A DNA stretch of 9,441 nucleotides from positions 1 through 9,441 of the forward strand of contig CAJUMD010000125.1 of the NCBI GenBank assembly GCA_910587275.1. The letters are read 5' to 3'. Positions 1 through 7,228 of this stretch are shown piece by piece. The notes under the pieces are model-generated. The model ran no database searches. It was not told the origin of the DNA and saw nothing but the letters and a program-made list of their open reading frames with translations. This DNA comes from an uncultured Kineothrix sp. Lineage in GTDB: Bacteria > Bacillota > Clostridia > Lachnospirales > Lachnospiraceae. The position numbers and the translations under genes are program-made. Each line of letters opens with the position of its first letter. The stretch's first letter is position 1.

Positions 1-146
1 GGTTTGAACAGATGCCGGCAGGGGAAGCACAGGGAGGCAGGGACAAACCGGGCAGAGGGGTGTGTTCCTGGCTTTTGCGTCCGTCCCCACTCACCCCCCG
101 AACATAACATTTCAGGCTAAACCGTTACGGCATCGTTACGCCCCGC

Positions 147-173
147 GTTACCGTTCACGGAGCAAACGGTAAC
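147..173 (-). repeat. Inverted repeat downstream of the lyase-like gene
   Basis: Nine bases (GTTACCGTT, 147-155) pair perfectly with AACGGTAAC (165-173) around a 9-nt loop. It starts 13 nt beyond the stop codon of the minus-strand gene, where a terminator would lie. No T-run follows on either strand, so it is not a convincing intrinsic terminator. It may be a transcript-end stem or a protein site. Related CGTTAC words at 123-128 and 134-139 could form competing stems. Confidence 0.5.
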
Positions 174-185
174 CGGCCCCATCCG

Positions 186-2660
186 TCAAAGCATTCCATT
201 CTCCGAAAGCGCCTTATAATAAACCGAAAGCGGTATAAAGCTCTGCGCAAAATTTTTGGTTCCCGCCGTTTTGTGAATCACGGCATCCCCCACGATGGAT
301 TTCGCACCTGCCGCGGAGGGCGAAGGCGTATGGATGCTGGACCAGAAGGTACGTTTTCCATACGTTAAGTAACGGGAATCGCCGCTTAACTCATAGGCAA
401 TGGTAAGCGCTTCCAGCAATAGGGTATTCCCGCCCATGCGGTTTAAACTGGGCAGCTCCTTGTAATAAAACAAGCCGTTGTCAAGCAGGCAATTTTCCAC
501 GAGGTCGTTTACGGCATCCAGTATCATTTTCCTGATTTCTTCTTTTTCCTGTGTTTCCTGTGTTTCCCGGATTCCCGAAGGGCTCCCTGCCGGAAGCACC
601 CGGTAATACCGCATCAGGCTCCCTACCGCAACGGATATCATAAAACCCACGCGGATTAGGGTATTGTCGGTATAAGGGGCGAGCCAGCCGCCGTACTTTT
701 GGGCCCATTCCTTAAACTGCCCGGTAATCCAGCCGCATTTTTCCAGCCACTTCGAATCGTTGGTTTCCACATATAGTGCGGTCAGGGTACGCAGTGCCCA
801 ACCGGTTTCCCTTGCGCTGCTTTCCCCGCTTTTTTGATACATGGGCGTCTCCAGCAGGCGCAGCACGTTTTCCCCGATTCCAAGTGCGGTTTCAAACGCC
901 CGTTCATCCCCCGTAAAATGATAGGCATCCAGCAGACCTTCCACCCATTCATGGGAACAGACTATAACGCCGTCTTTACAATGCCCCCTCGTATGCTCCC
1001 ACTGGCCGCCAAATAAAAGCGGGTCGCTGCTGTAATGGCACACGTCCACGTCCATCCAATGGCTGGCGGCAGTCACCATATAATCCAGGAAGCGCCTTTC
1101 CCCCGTCCTTGCGTACAGGAGGGCGCAAGCATGGGGATAATCGTACTCGTTATTGGTCCATACGGGCATACCGCCGCCCCTGCCCTGTGTGGTATAGCCC
1201 CAATCGGGAGCGTCGCCCCAGTTCAGCATCCCGAAACACCTGGCATGTCCGTCGCATTTTCCAATCAGGGCGATTTCCACGTCATCGCTGGCCTTGCCCC
1301 GTTCCACGAAAATATCCGGCATTACGCCTGCATCCCGGAACACTTCCGGCGCAATGGAGGGCTTATCGGGCATCTGGTAAATCAGGCTGCGGTTATCGAT
1401 TTCCGTAAGGGCTTCCCCTGCGGAATGGAAATGAAGCAAAAACCGCTGTTCCCTGGACATCCCGGATTCCATTTCCACACGGTCCACGCCTTTTGGCACG
1501 AGCATGACATAGACACCGCTTCCATCCGCTCTCACCGCTTTCGGGTAATTCTGCTGTGCCTGGTATATCGTGGCACATACGCCGCCGTCCCCGTCCGTCC
1601 GGTCCGCGAAAAATGTTCCGTAAAAAACTTCCGCAAAATGTTCGTTGGCTTCTGCCACCAAACTGGCGGCATCCACCACTTTTTCCACTGCCGCACCGTC
1701 CCTGCCAATCCAAAAATCCGTCTTATAGTTTGACCTGCCCACACAGGTCCTTACCGTGTTGGCGCCGATGGCATCCTGAATCACAGGCAGTTCCCGGATT
1801 CCCGTAGTATGGCAGCAATTCCTCCCGGCAGAGATTTTCTGCCTGCTGCCGCCGGACGCTTCCAGTTCCAGTTCCTGCACGGTTTCAAAACCACAGGATT
1901 CCTTTTCCTTTTTTTGCCCTTCTTCCCAACCGCTTTTGCCCGTGCCTTCCGTCAATGCGGCGCCGTAAGCGGCATCTTCCCCCGCCAGCACCGCAAATAC
2001 CAGCGAGGCAACGTGCAGGCTGTCCGGCGTGGAATTGATCAGGCGGAAGGAAATCTCCACCCACGGTTTTCCGGCATAGGCAGTCACTTTCAGCTCAAAC
2101 GTCACCGGTCTTTCCCCGGAACACTCCCCCATGCACCGCAGGACACAGACCAGCGGTCCCGTTTCCGCCGCATGCCACTCCCCCAGCCGGACGCCGTAAC
2201 GGTTTCCTTCCCCGTCTTCCAGAAAAGGACCCGCAAACTGCCCTGCCCCGTAACGGTTCCTCCCGTCTTCCAGCCAGTCAAAGATGCCCTGCGCACGGTT
2301 GGAAACGGCGAAACGGATTCCTGTCTCCCCGCCTGCATTTACCTCATATCCCCCTTCCCCATATGCCGTTACCGTAAGCGCGGCATCCTGTCCGGAATAG
2401 GTTTCCCCGCTGTCTAACTCCGCACTTAACACCGCCTTTTTATTTGCCGGAAGGTCCGCAAGGAACCGGACGAACAGATAACGGATACTCCCGTCCCCGT
2501 AACGGGACGTGATTTTTTTTTGGCTCGGCACCAAATGTCCGTCCTGGTATATCTGTACACGGCTTTCCCCGTTCAGCACCCCTTCCGCAAAAGGAATGGC
2601 AATCTGACAATGCTCTTTTTTCCGCTCATACCGGTATAATTTTTGAAATCGCAGTTCCAT
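186..2660 (-). CDS. PcRGLX/YetA-like protein (putative rhamnogalacturonan exo-lyase family)
   Basis: The 824-residue protein has no signal peptide or membrane segment, so it is probably cytoplasmic and acts on imported oligosaccharides. The N-terminal ~90 residues (RYGDGSIRYLFVRF at about 53-66) look like the RIFT-barrel domain of this family. A beta-rich middle follows to about residue 430, then a helical (alpha/alpha) toroid to the end. The toroid holds the aromatic and acidic stretch PVWTNNEYDYPH (about 499-510) and a His-rich segment (DVCHYSSD, QWEHTRGHCKDG) that may line the active cleft. Fungal PcRGLX (PL26) is an exo-rhamnogalacturonan lyase; Bacillus YetA lies in a pectin region. Activity here is inferred from fold resemblance only. 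The start at 2660 is chosen over the in-frame ATG at 2696 because GGGAGG lies 7 nt upstream. Residues about 235-290 look like a low-complexity insertion. No transporter or sugar gene adjoins it in this window. Confidence 0.68.
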   Translation of the reverse strand: MELRFQKLYRYERKKEHCQIAIPFAEGVLNGESRVQIYQDGHLVPSQKKITSRYGDGSIRYLFVRFLADLPANKKAVLSAELDSGETYSGQDAALTVTAYGEGGYEVNAGGETGIRFAVSNRAQGIFDWLEDGRNRYGAGQFAGPFLEDGEGNRYGVRLGEWHAAETGPLVCVLRCMGECSGERPVTFELKVTAYAGKPWVEISFRLINSTPDSLHVASLVFAVLAGEDAAYGAALTEGTGKSGWEEGQKKEKESCGFETVQELELEASGGSRQKISAGRNCCHTTGIRELPVIQDAIGANTVRTCVGRSNYKTDFWIGRDGAAVEKVVDAASLVAEANEHFAEVFYGTFFADRTDGDGGVCATIYQAQQNYPKAVRADGSGVYVMLVPKGVDRVEMESGMSREQRFLLHFHSAGEALTEIDNRSLIYQMPDKPSIAPEVFRDAGVMPDIFVERGKASDDVEIALIGKCDGHARCFGMLNWGDAPDWGYTTQGRGGGMPVWTNNEYDYPHACALLYARTGERRFLDYMVTAASHWMDVDVCHYSSDPLLFGGQWEHTRGHCKDGVIVCSHEWVEGLLDAYHFTGDERAFETALGIGENVLRLLETPMYQKSGESSARETGWALRTLTALYVETNDSKWLEKCGWITGQFKEWAQKYGGWLAPYTDNTLIRVGFMISVAVGSLMRYYRVLPAGSPSGIRETQETQEKEEIRKMILDAVNDLVENCLLDNGLFYYKELPSLNRMGGNTLLLEALTIAYELSGDSRYLTYGKRTFWSSIHTPSPSAAGAKSIVGDAVIHKTAGTKNFAQSFIPLSVYYKALSENGML
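545..567. repeat. 9-nt tandem repeat, 2.5 copies
   Basis: The unit TTTCCTGTG occurs at 545-553 and 554-562 and partially at 563-567. It lies inside the lyase-like gene, is in frame, and encodes the polar stretch ETQETQE in a loop of the C-terminal toroid. Copy-number change would add or remove three residues without breaking the frame. Confidence 0.85.
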
Positions 2661-2667
2661 ACGGCTT

Positions 2668-2673
2668 CCTCCC
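2668..2673 (-). promoter_or_regulatory. Ribosome binding site of the lyase-like gene
   Basis: GGGAGG on the minus strand, 7 nt before the ATG at 2660. It settles the start. The upstream in-frame ATG at 2696 has no comparable site. Confidence 0.8.
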
Positions 2674-2737
2674 TGTCCTTTTGTTTTTTCTTCCATATCC
2701 CGTTGTTTTTTTAATCCGATTATTTATTCCCGCGGGC

Positions 2738-2805
2738 AACGGTTTTCCGGCTTTGTCCACAGACTCTATTATACAGCATATTCCCGTCTAATGAAACGGT
2801 TTTCC
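2738..2805. repeat. 11-bp direct repeat flanking the lyase-like gene promoter
   Basis: AACGGTTTTCC occurs at 2738-2748 and again, identically, at 2795-2805, 57 bp apart. The two copies bracket the predicted -10 box at 2768-2773; the right copy touches the -35 position and the left lies just beyond the expected transcript start. Each contains an AAC-G-GTT core like a LacI-family half-symmetric operator. The right copy resembles a CcpA cre site only imperfectly. An operator pair for catabolic control is a reasonable inference. Confidence 0.5.
2768..2796 (-). promoter_or_regulatory. Candidate promoter of the lyase-like gene
   Basis: A perfect TATAAT -10 box lies at 2768-2773 on the minus strand. 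The -35 position with 17-bp spacing (2791-2796) reads TTTCAT, a poor match, as expected for an activator-dependent or inducible promoter. It predicts a leader of roughly 100 nt before the ATG at 2660. Confidence 0.45.
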
Positions 2806-2824
2806 CATACCATAATTTGACGGA

Positions 2825-2853
2825 TTGAAAAAGAACGCATGTTCTGCTATAAT
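2825..2853 (+). promoter_or_regulatory. SigA-type promoter of the Y-family polymerase gene
   Basis: TTGAAA (2825-2830), a 17-bp spacer and TATAAT (2848-2853) make a near-consensus housekeeping promoter. Transcription should start about 2860, giving a leader of about 40 nt. The spacer contains the LexA-type box, so repression would be by direct occlusion of RNA polymerase. Confidence 0.85.
2833..2844 (+). promoter_or_regulatory. LexA/DinR SOS box
   Basis: GAACGCATGTTC fits the Gram-positive consensus CGAACRNRYGTTYG across its 12 central positions (GAAC, R-N-R-Y, GTTC). The outermost C and G are replaced by A and T (AGAAC...GTTCT). It sits entirely between the -35 and -10 boxes of the polymerase promoter, the usual place for a strong repressor site. 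Induction after DNA damage is therefore expected. Confidence 0.85.
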
Positions 2854-2888
2854 ATTCAAAAAACAGGGGAACATATAGAACCAGAAAA

Positions 2889-2894
2889 GAGGTG
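2889..2894 (+). promoter_or_regulatory. Ribosome binding site of the Y-family polymerase
   Basis: GAGGTG, with AAAA before it, lies 6 nt upstream of ATG 2901. The GTG inside this site (2892) is in frame but is part of the Shine-Dalgarno sequence, so it is not the start. ATG 2904 is an alternative that would shorten the protein by one residue. Confidence 0.8.
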
Positions 2895-2900
2895 ACTCCC

Positions 2901-4430
2901 ATGATGCCGGAAAACCACGCCTACCTGTCCATCGACCTGAAATCCTTCTACGCCTCCGTGGAATGCGTGGAACGCGGGCTGAATCCGCTGACCACAAACC
3001 TTGTGGTGGCCGATGCCGCCCGTACCGACAAAACCATATGCCTTGCCGTATCGCCCTCACTGAAATCTTATGGCATCTCCGGAAGGGCGAGGCTGTTTGA
3101 AGTTGTCCAAAAAATCAGGGAGGTAAACGCCCTGCGGCAGTGCCGTGCACCGGGACAGAGATTTACCGGCTTCTCCCATGACAATACACAGCTAAAAACA
3201 TCTCCCGCCCTTTCCGTTTCCTACCTCACCGCCCCGCCCCGGATGGCGCTTTATATGGAATACAGCACGAGGATTTACGACATTTACCTGAAGTTCGTGG
3301 CACCGGAAGACATCCATGTCTACTCCGTCGATGAAGTCTTCATGGATGTTACCCACTATCTGTCCGCCTACCGCATGACACCCCGGGAACTGGCCGGGAA
3401 AATCATACGGGAAGTGCTGCGGGACACCGGCATCACTGCCGTAGCGGGCATCGGTACCAACCTGTATCTTAGCAAAGTAGCCATGGATATTATGGCCAAG
3501 CACGTAACGCCGGACGCGGACGGCGTGCGTATCGCCGAACTGGACGAAACGGCTTACCGGCAATTTCTTTGGGACCACCGCCCCATTACGGACTTTTGGC
3601 GCGTGGGAAGGGGATATGCCAAAAAGTTAGCGGAAAACGGCATGTACACCATGGGCGACGTAGCAAGATGCTCCGTGGGCGGACCGTCCGATTTTTACAA
3701 CGAAGAATTGCTGTACCGTTTATTCGGCGTCAATGCGGAACTGCTGATTGACCATGCATGGGGATGGGAACCCTGTACGATTGCCGACGTGAAAGCCTAC
3801 CGGCCGGAAACCAACAGCCTCGGTTCCGGCCAGGTGCTCCAGTGTCCCTATTCTTTTGAAAAAGGAAAGCTGATTGTACGGGAAATGACCGATCTCCTGG
3901 TCCTTGACCTGGTTGACAAAGGGCTTGTAACCGACCAAATGGTACTGACCGTAGGTTACGATACCGAAAACCTGACCAACCCGGAAATCAGGAAACGCTA
4001 CAAAGGTCCCGTCACTACCGACCATTACGGACGCAGGGTTCCGAAACATGCCCATGGAACCGTCAACTTAACATGCCCGACTTCTTCCACGAAACGCATT
4101 ACGGAAGCGGTCATGGAGCTGTATGACGGCATCGTGGACCCCGTACTGCTGGTGCGGCGTATCAACGTCACCGCAAACCATGTCGTTACGGAACAGGATG
4201 CCCCCAAAAAAGACGGCTACGAGCAGCTTGACCTTTTCACCGATTACGGAGCGCTGCAAAAGCAGCGGGAAAAAGAGGAAGCGGAACTGGAGCGGGAACG
4301 GAAGATGCAAAAGGTCATGCTGGATATCAAGAAAAAATTCGGGAAAAACGCCATCCTGAAAGGCATGAACCTGGAAGAAGGCGCTATGACCCCGGAACGG
4401 AACAGGCAGATTGGCGGGCACAAAGCATAA
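2901..4430 (+). CDS. Y-family DNA polymerase (UmuC/UvrX-like, error-prone)
   Basis: The 509-residue protein is a translesion polymerase that copies damaged DNA in the SOS response. The catalytic metal ligands are visible: Asp12 in SIDLKSFYASVE, and Asp144-Glu145 in YSVDEVFMDVT. The palm motif ITAVAGIGTNLYLSKVAMD follows, then thumb and little-finger regions. The protein is longer than DinB (about 350-420) and has an extra segment at about 75-110, typical of the UvrX/YqjW/UmuC-like Firmicutes branch. The C-terminus has a charged helix rich in Glu, Lys and Arg (about 425-465) and a tail ending in GGHKA. A LexA box lies in its promoter. No YolD-like partner gene precedes it, unlike many uvrX-type operons. 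Its last 47 bp overlap the convergent methyltransferase gene. Confidence 0.93.
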   Translation: MMPENHAYLSIDLKSFYASVECVERGLNPLTTNLVVADAARTDKTICLAVSPSLKSYGISGRARLFEVVQKIREVNALRQCRAPGQRFTGFSHDNTQLKTSPALSVSYLTAPPRMALYMEYSTRIYDIYLKFVAPEDIHVYSVDEVFMDVTHYLSAYRMTPRELAGKIIREVLRDTGITAVAGIGTNLYLSKVAMDIMAKHVTPDADGVRIAELDETAYRQFLWDHRPITDFWRVGRGYAKKLAENGMYTMGDVARCSVGGPSDFYNEELLYRLFGVNAELLIDHAWGWEPCTIADVKAYRPETNSLGSGQVLQCPYSFEKGKLIVREMTDLLVLDLVDKGLVTDQMVLTVGYDTENLTNPEIRKRYKGPVTTDHYGRRVPKHAHGTVNLTCPTSSTKRITEAVMELYDGIVDPVLLVRRINVTANHVVTEQDAPKKDGYEQLDLFTDYGALQKQREKEEAELERERKMQKVMLDIKKKFGKNAILKGMNLEEGAMTPERNRQIGGHKA

Positions 4431-4920
4431 CCTCTTTTTCCAAATCCAGGAGTTTTGCTTTTTTATCTATTCCCCCGGCATATCCTGTCAGGCTTCCGTT
4501 TGCTCCGACTACCCTGTGGCAGGGAATCATAATGGAAATCTTATTGTGTCCCACTGCACCGCCCACTGCCTGTGCGGACATCCGGGCTATCCCCTTCTGC
4601 GCGGCGATTTTCTTTGCGATTTCCCCATAGGTGACAGTTTGCCCGTATGGTATCTCTTGCAGGATTTTCCAGACGGAAAGCCGGAAAGGGGTACCTGTCA
4701 AATGAATTGGGGGCAGGGAACCCGGTTTCCTGCCCGAAAAATAGAAATCAAGCCAATCCTTTGCCTGTGCAAGGATTGGCATATCTTTTTCTTCCTGTTC
4801 CGGTCCGGGGCAGTCTGCATCATATTTTCCCCCATCAAACCATAATCCGGTCAGACCGGTTTCATCAGCCGTAAGAACAATACCGCCCAACGGTGATGGA
4901 TAGTGATTGACATATTGCAT
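4384..4920 (-). CDS. ogt: Methylated-DNA--[protein]-cysteine S-methyltransferase
   Basis: The 178-residue protein removes alkyl groups from O6-alkylguanine in DNA by irreversible transfer to its own cysteine. The acceptor is Cys134 in the signature IPCHRVVG. The helix-turn-helix region TPFRLSVWKILQEIPYGQ precedes it, and the usual N-terminal domain starts with YPSPLGG. The residue that is normally the DNA-inserting 'arginine finger' (ARAVGG in classical enzymes) is Gln117 here (AQAVGG), and GHNP is GHNK. The start at 4920 is chosen over ATG 4929 because GAAAGG lies 9 nt before it but directly abuts the other. It follows serA by 30 nt on the same strand and probably shares its transcript. The last ~14 residues run into the polymerase gene and look like an extension beyond the usual family end. 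Confidence 0.93.
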   Translation of the reverse strand: MQYVNHYPSPLGGIVLTADETGLTGLWFDGGKYDADCPGPEQEEKDMPILAQAKDWLDFYFSGRKPGSLPPIHLTGTPFRLSVWKILQEIPYGQTVTYGEIAKKIAAQKGIARMSAQAVGGAVGHNKISIMIPCHRVVGANGSLTGYAGGIDKKAKLLDLEKEVMLCARQSACSVPGS

Positions 4921-4950
4921 TGGCTGCATCCTTTCGTTCCTCGTCTCCCG

Positions 4951-6114
4951 TTATTTCACGACCCGTACCCGGAACACGCCCTGAATGGACTGCAATTTCC
5001 CAATCATTTCTTCCGTGGCAGGACTTTCCAAATCCAGCATGGTATACGCCACTTCCCCCATGGATTTATTCATCATATCCGTAATGTTGATTCCCTCATC
5101 GCCAAAACATGCGGTGAATTTCGTTATCATATTGGCGATGTTTTTATGGAAAATGGCAATGCGTCCTGCCTGTGCACAAATACCCATGTCACAGTTGGGA
5201 TAATTGACACTGTTTACGATATTACCGTTTTCTAGATAATTCATCATCTGCTCCACCGCCATCTTCGCGCAGTTGTCCTCGGATTCCTCAGTGGAAGCGC
5301 CCAAATGCGGGATTACGATACAGCCTTCCTGCCCTGCCGTCGTGGGATTGGCAAAATCCGACACATACTTACGGATTTTCCCGGATTTTATACCATCCAG
5401 CACATCCTTTTCGTTTGCCAGCAAATCCCTTGCAAAATTTAAAAGAATAACCCCGTCCTTCATCTTGCCGATTGCTTCTTTGTCAATCATGCCCTTCGTG
5501 CTGTCCAGTAACGGCACATGAATCGTGATGATGTCACACTGCTCATAAATCTCATCCACGCTCATGGCATGTTTTACGTCCCGGCTTAAATTCCATGCCG
5601 CATGTACGGACACATAGGGATCATAACCGTATACTTCCATACCCATATGCTTCGCCACGTTTGCCACTTTTACGCCGATGGCGCCCAAACCGATGACACC
5701 CAGCTTCTTATCCTGTAATTCCGTGCCCGCAAACTTCTTCTTTTCCTTTTCTGCGGCTTTTGCAATGTTTTCATCGTCCTTATTGGCAGCCACCCAGTTA
5801 ATGCCGCCCACGATGTCACGACATGCCAGCAGCATACCGGCGATTACCAGTTCCTTCACCCCGTTCGCGTTGGCGCCCGGCGTATTGAATACCACGATGC
5901 CCTTCTCCGCGCATTTTTCCAGCGGAATGTTATTGACACCCGCCCCTGCCCTTGCCACGGCAAGCAGGTTTTCCGGCAGCTCCATGTCATGCATCGCCGC
6001 ACTGCGGACCAAAATACCGTCCGCCTCCTTCACATCATCCGTTTTCCCAAAATTTTCCGTAAACTTATCCAATCCTACTGCGGCAATCGGATTTAAGCAA
6101 TGATATTTAAACAT
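4951..6114 (-). CDS. serA: D-3-phosphoglycerate dehydrogenase
   Basis: The 387-residue enzyme oxidises 3-phosphoglycerate to 3-phosphohydroxypyruvate with NAD, the first committed step of serine synthesis. The Rossmann motif GLGAIG is at about 142-147, with the NAD-ribose Asp in YGYDPY (165). The catalytic Arg is in NFARD (229) and the catalytic His in PHLGAST (270). A C-terminal ACT domain (about 317-387) suggests allosteric control by an amino acid such as serine; there is no intervening ASB domain, so this is the short ACT type. The usual catalytic Glu segment (DVFxxEP) reads SDFANP, with Asn where Glu is expected. ATG 6114 is preferred over the TTG at 6135 because GGAAGG lies 10 nt upstream. 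It follows serC by 17 nt, in the same operon. Confidence 0.95.
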   Translation of the reverse strand: MFKYHCLNPIAAVGLDKFTENFGKTDDVKEADGILVRSAAMHDMELPENLLAVARAGAGVNNIPLEKCAEKGIVVFNTPGANANGVKELVIAGMLLACRDIVGGINWVAANKDDENIAKAAEKEKKKFAGTELQDKKLGVIGLGAIGVKVANVAKHMGMEVYGYDPYVSVHAAWNLSRDVKHAMSVDEIYEQCDIITIHVPLLDSTKGMIDKEAIGKMKDGVILLNFARDLLANEKDVLDGIKSGKIRKYVSDFANPTTAGQEGCIVIPHLGASTEESEDNCAKMAVEQMMNYLENGNIVNSVNYPNCDMGICAQAGRIAIFHKNIANMITKFTACFGDEGINITDMMNKSMGEVAYTMLDLESPATEEMIGKLQSIQGVFRVRVVK

Positions 6115-6131
6115 ATTTTCCCATCCTTCCG

Positions 6132-7214
6132 TCAAGCGTTCTCCGCTTCAAATTTCTTCATGAATTCCACCAGCTTTTCCACACCTTCGATGGGCATCGC
6201 GTTATAAATGCTGGCACGCATACCGCCCACGCTCCTGTGTCCCTTCAGGTTCTCAAAGCCCGCTTCCTTTGCTTCCTTCACGAATTTCGCATCCAATTCC
6301 TCATTGCCCGTAACAAAAGGAACATTCATTAAGGAGCGGTCCTGCGCCCGCACCGTTCCCTTAAACAGTTTGCTTCCGTCAAGGAAATCATAAAGAATTT
6401 TCGCCTTCTTTTCGTTATATTCCTTCATTGCCGCAAGTCCGCCCTGCTTTTTCAGCCATTTGAAGACTTTTCCGCAAATATAGATGCCGTATGCGGGAGG
6501 CGTATTGTAAAGCGACTGCGCATCCGCATGGATTTTATATTTTAACATGGTAGGCGTCCCCGGAAGCACATCCTCCGTAATCAAATCTTCCCTGATAATT
6601 ACGATTACTACTCCGGCAGGACCCACGTTTTTCTGCACGCCGCCGTAAATCACACCGTATTTGCTTACATCCACCGGCTCCGAAAGGAAGCAGGAAGACA
6701 CGTCCGCCACCAGTGTGTGCCCTTTCGTATCGGGCAATGTCTTGAACTTCGTCCCGTAAATCGTATTGTTCTCACATATGTATACATAGTCCGCATCCTC
6801 CGGGATGGCTAAATCGGAGCAGTCGGGAATATAGGAAAACGTTTGGTCCGCGGAAGACGCTACTTCCACCGCTTCCCCGTAAATCTTCGCTTCCTGGTAA
6901 GCCTTCTTCGCCCACTGTCCCGTAACGATGTAGGCTGCTTTCTTATTCTTCATCAGATTCATCGGAATCATGGCAAACTGCTGGCTCGCCCCGCCCTGCA
7001 GAAACAGCACCTTATAGTTAGCGGGAATGTTCATCAAATCCCTCAAATCCGCTTCCGCTTCCTTAATGATGGTGTCATATGCTTTGGAACGGTGGCTCAT
7101 CTCCATCACGGACATACCGGTTCCCCTGTAATCCAACATCTCATCTGCAGCCTCTTTTAACACTTCCTCAGGCAGCACTGCCGGTCCTGCCGAAAAATTA
7201 TAAACTCTGGACAC
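6132..7214 (-). CDS. serC: Phosphoserine aminotransferase
   Basis: The 360-residue PLP enzyme converts 3-phosphohydroxypyruvate and glutamate to phosphoserine and 2-oxoglutarate, directly after SerA in the pathway. The N-terminus VYNFSAGPAVLPEEV is the family signature. QGGASQQF (about 73-80) forms the PLP-phosphate loop, Trp101 (GQWAKKAY) stacks on the cofactor, and Lys195 in GGVQKNVGPAG is the Schiff-base lysine. Length matches the usual ~360. The start is GTG 7214: AGGAGG lies 8 nt upstream, and the protein then begins with the expected SRVYNFSAGP. The in-frame ATG at 7238 lies upstream of this ribosome site and is rejected. It is the first gene of the serC-serA-ogt unit, with its own promoter at 7312-7340. 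Confidence 0.96.
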   Translation of the reverse strand: MSRVYNFSAGPAVLPEEVLKEAADEMLDYRGTGMSVMEMSHRSKAYDTIIKEAEADLRDLMNIPANYKVLFLQGGASQQFAMIPMNLMKNKKAAYIVTGQWAKKAYQEAKIYGEAVEVASSADQTFSYIPDCSDLAIPEDADYVYICENNTIYGTKFKTLPDTKGHTLVADVSSCFLSEPVDVSKYGVIYGGVQKNVGPAGVVIVIIREDLITEDVLPGTPTMLKYKIHADAQSLYNTPPAYGIYICGKVFKWLKKQGGLAAMKEYNEKKAKILYDFLDGSKLFKGTVRAQDRSLMNVPFVTGNEELDAKFVKEAKEAGFENLKGHRSVGGMRASIYNAMPIEGVEKLVEFMKKFEAENA

Positions 7215-7222
7215 TTTTCTCT

Positions 7223-7228
7223 CCTCCT
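7223..7228 (-). promoter_or_regulatory. Ribosome binding site selecting the GTG start of serC
   Basis: AGGAGG on the minus strand is a full-strength site 8 nt before GTG 7214. It decides for the GTG start against the upstream ATG 7238, which would place this site inside the coding region. Confidence 0.88.

Noticed and set aside
1..120. Open frames on both strands at the left edge (for example minus ATG near 108 running to the edge, and plus frame ending at 118-120)
   Set aside because: Too short, G+C-rich random-looking composition, no recognisable motif and no convincing ribosome site. I cannot support a gene here.
1035..1733. Long open frame on the plus strand (232 codons), and 1809-2417 likewise
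   Set aside because: Both are antisense shadows of the lyase-like gene: no ribosome site, Pro/His/Arg-rich composition typical of reverse frames, and the minus-strand protein shows domain motifs.
2892..2900. GTG start for the Y-family polymerase
   Set aside because: This GTG is part of the Shine-Dalgarno sequence; ATG 2901 is correctly spaced from it.
5678..6103. Plus-strand open frame opposite serA
   Set aside because: Composition is Ser/Ala/Pro-rich shadow sequence; SerA motifs on the other strand are unambiguous.
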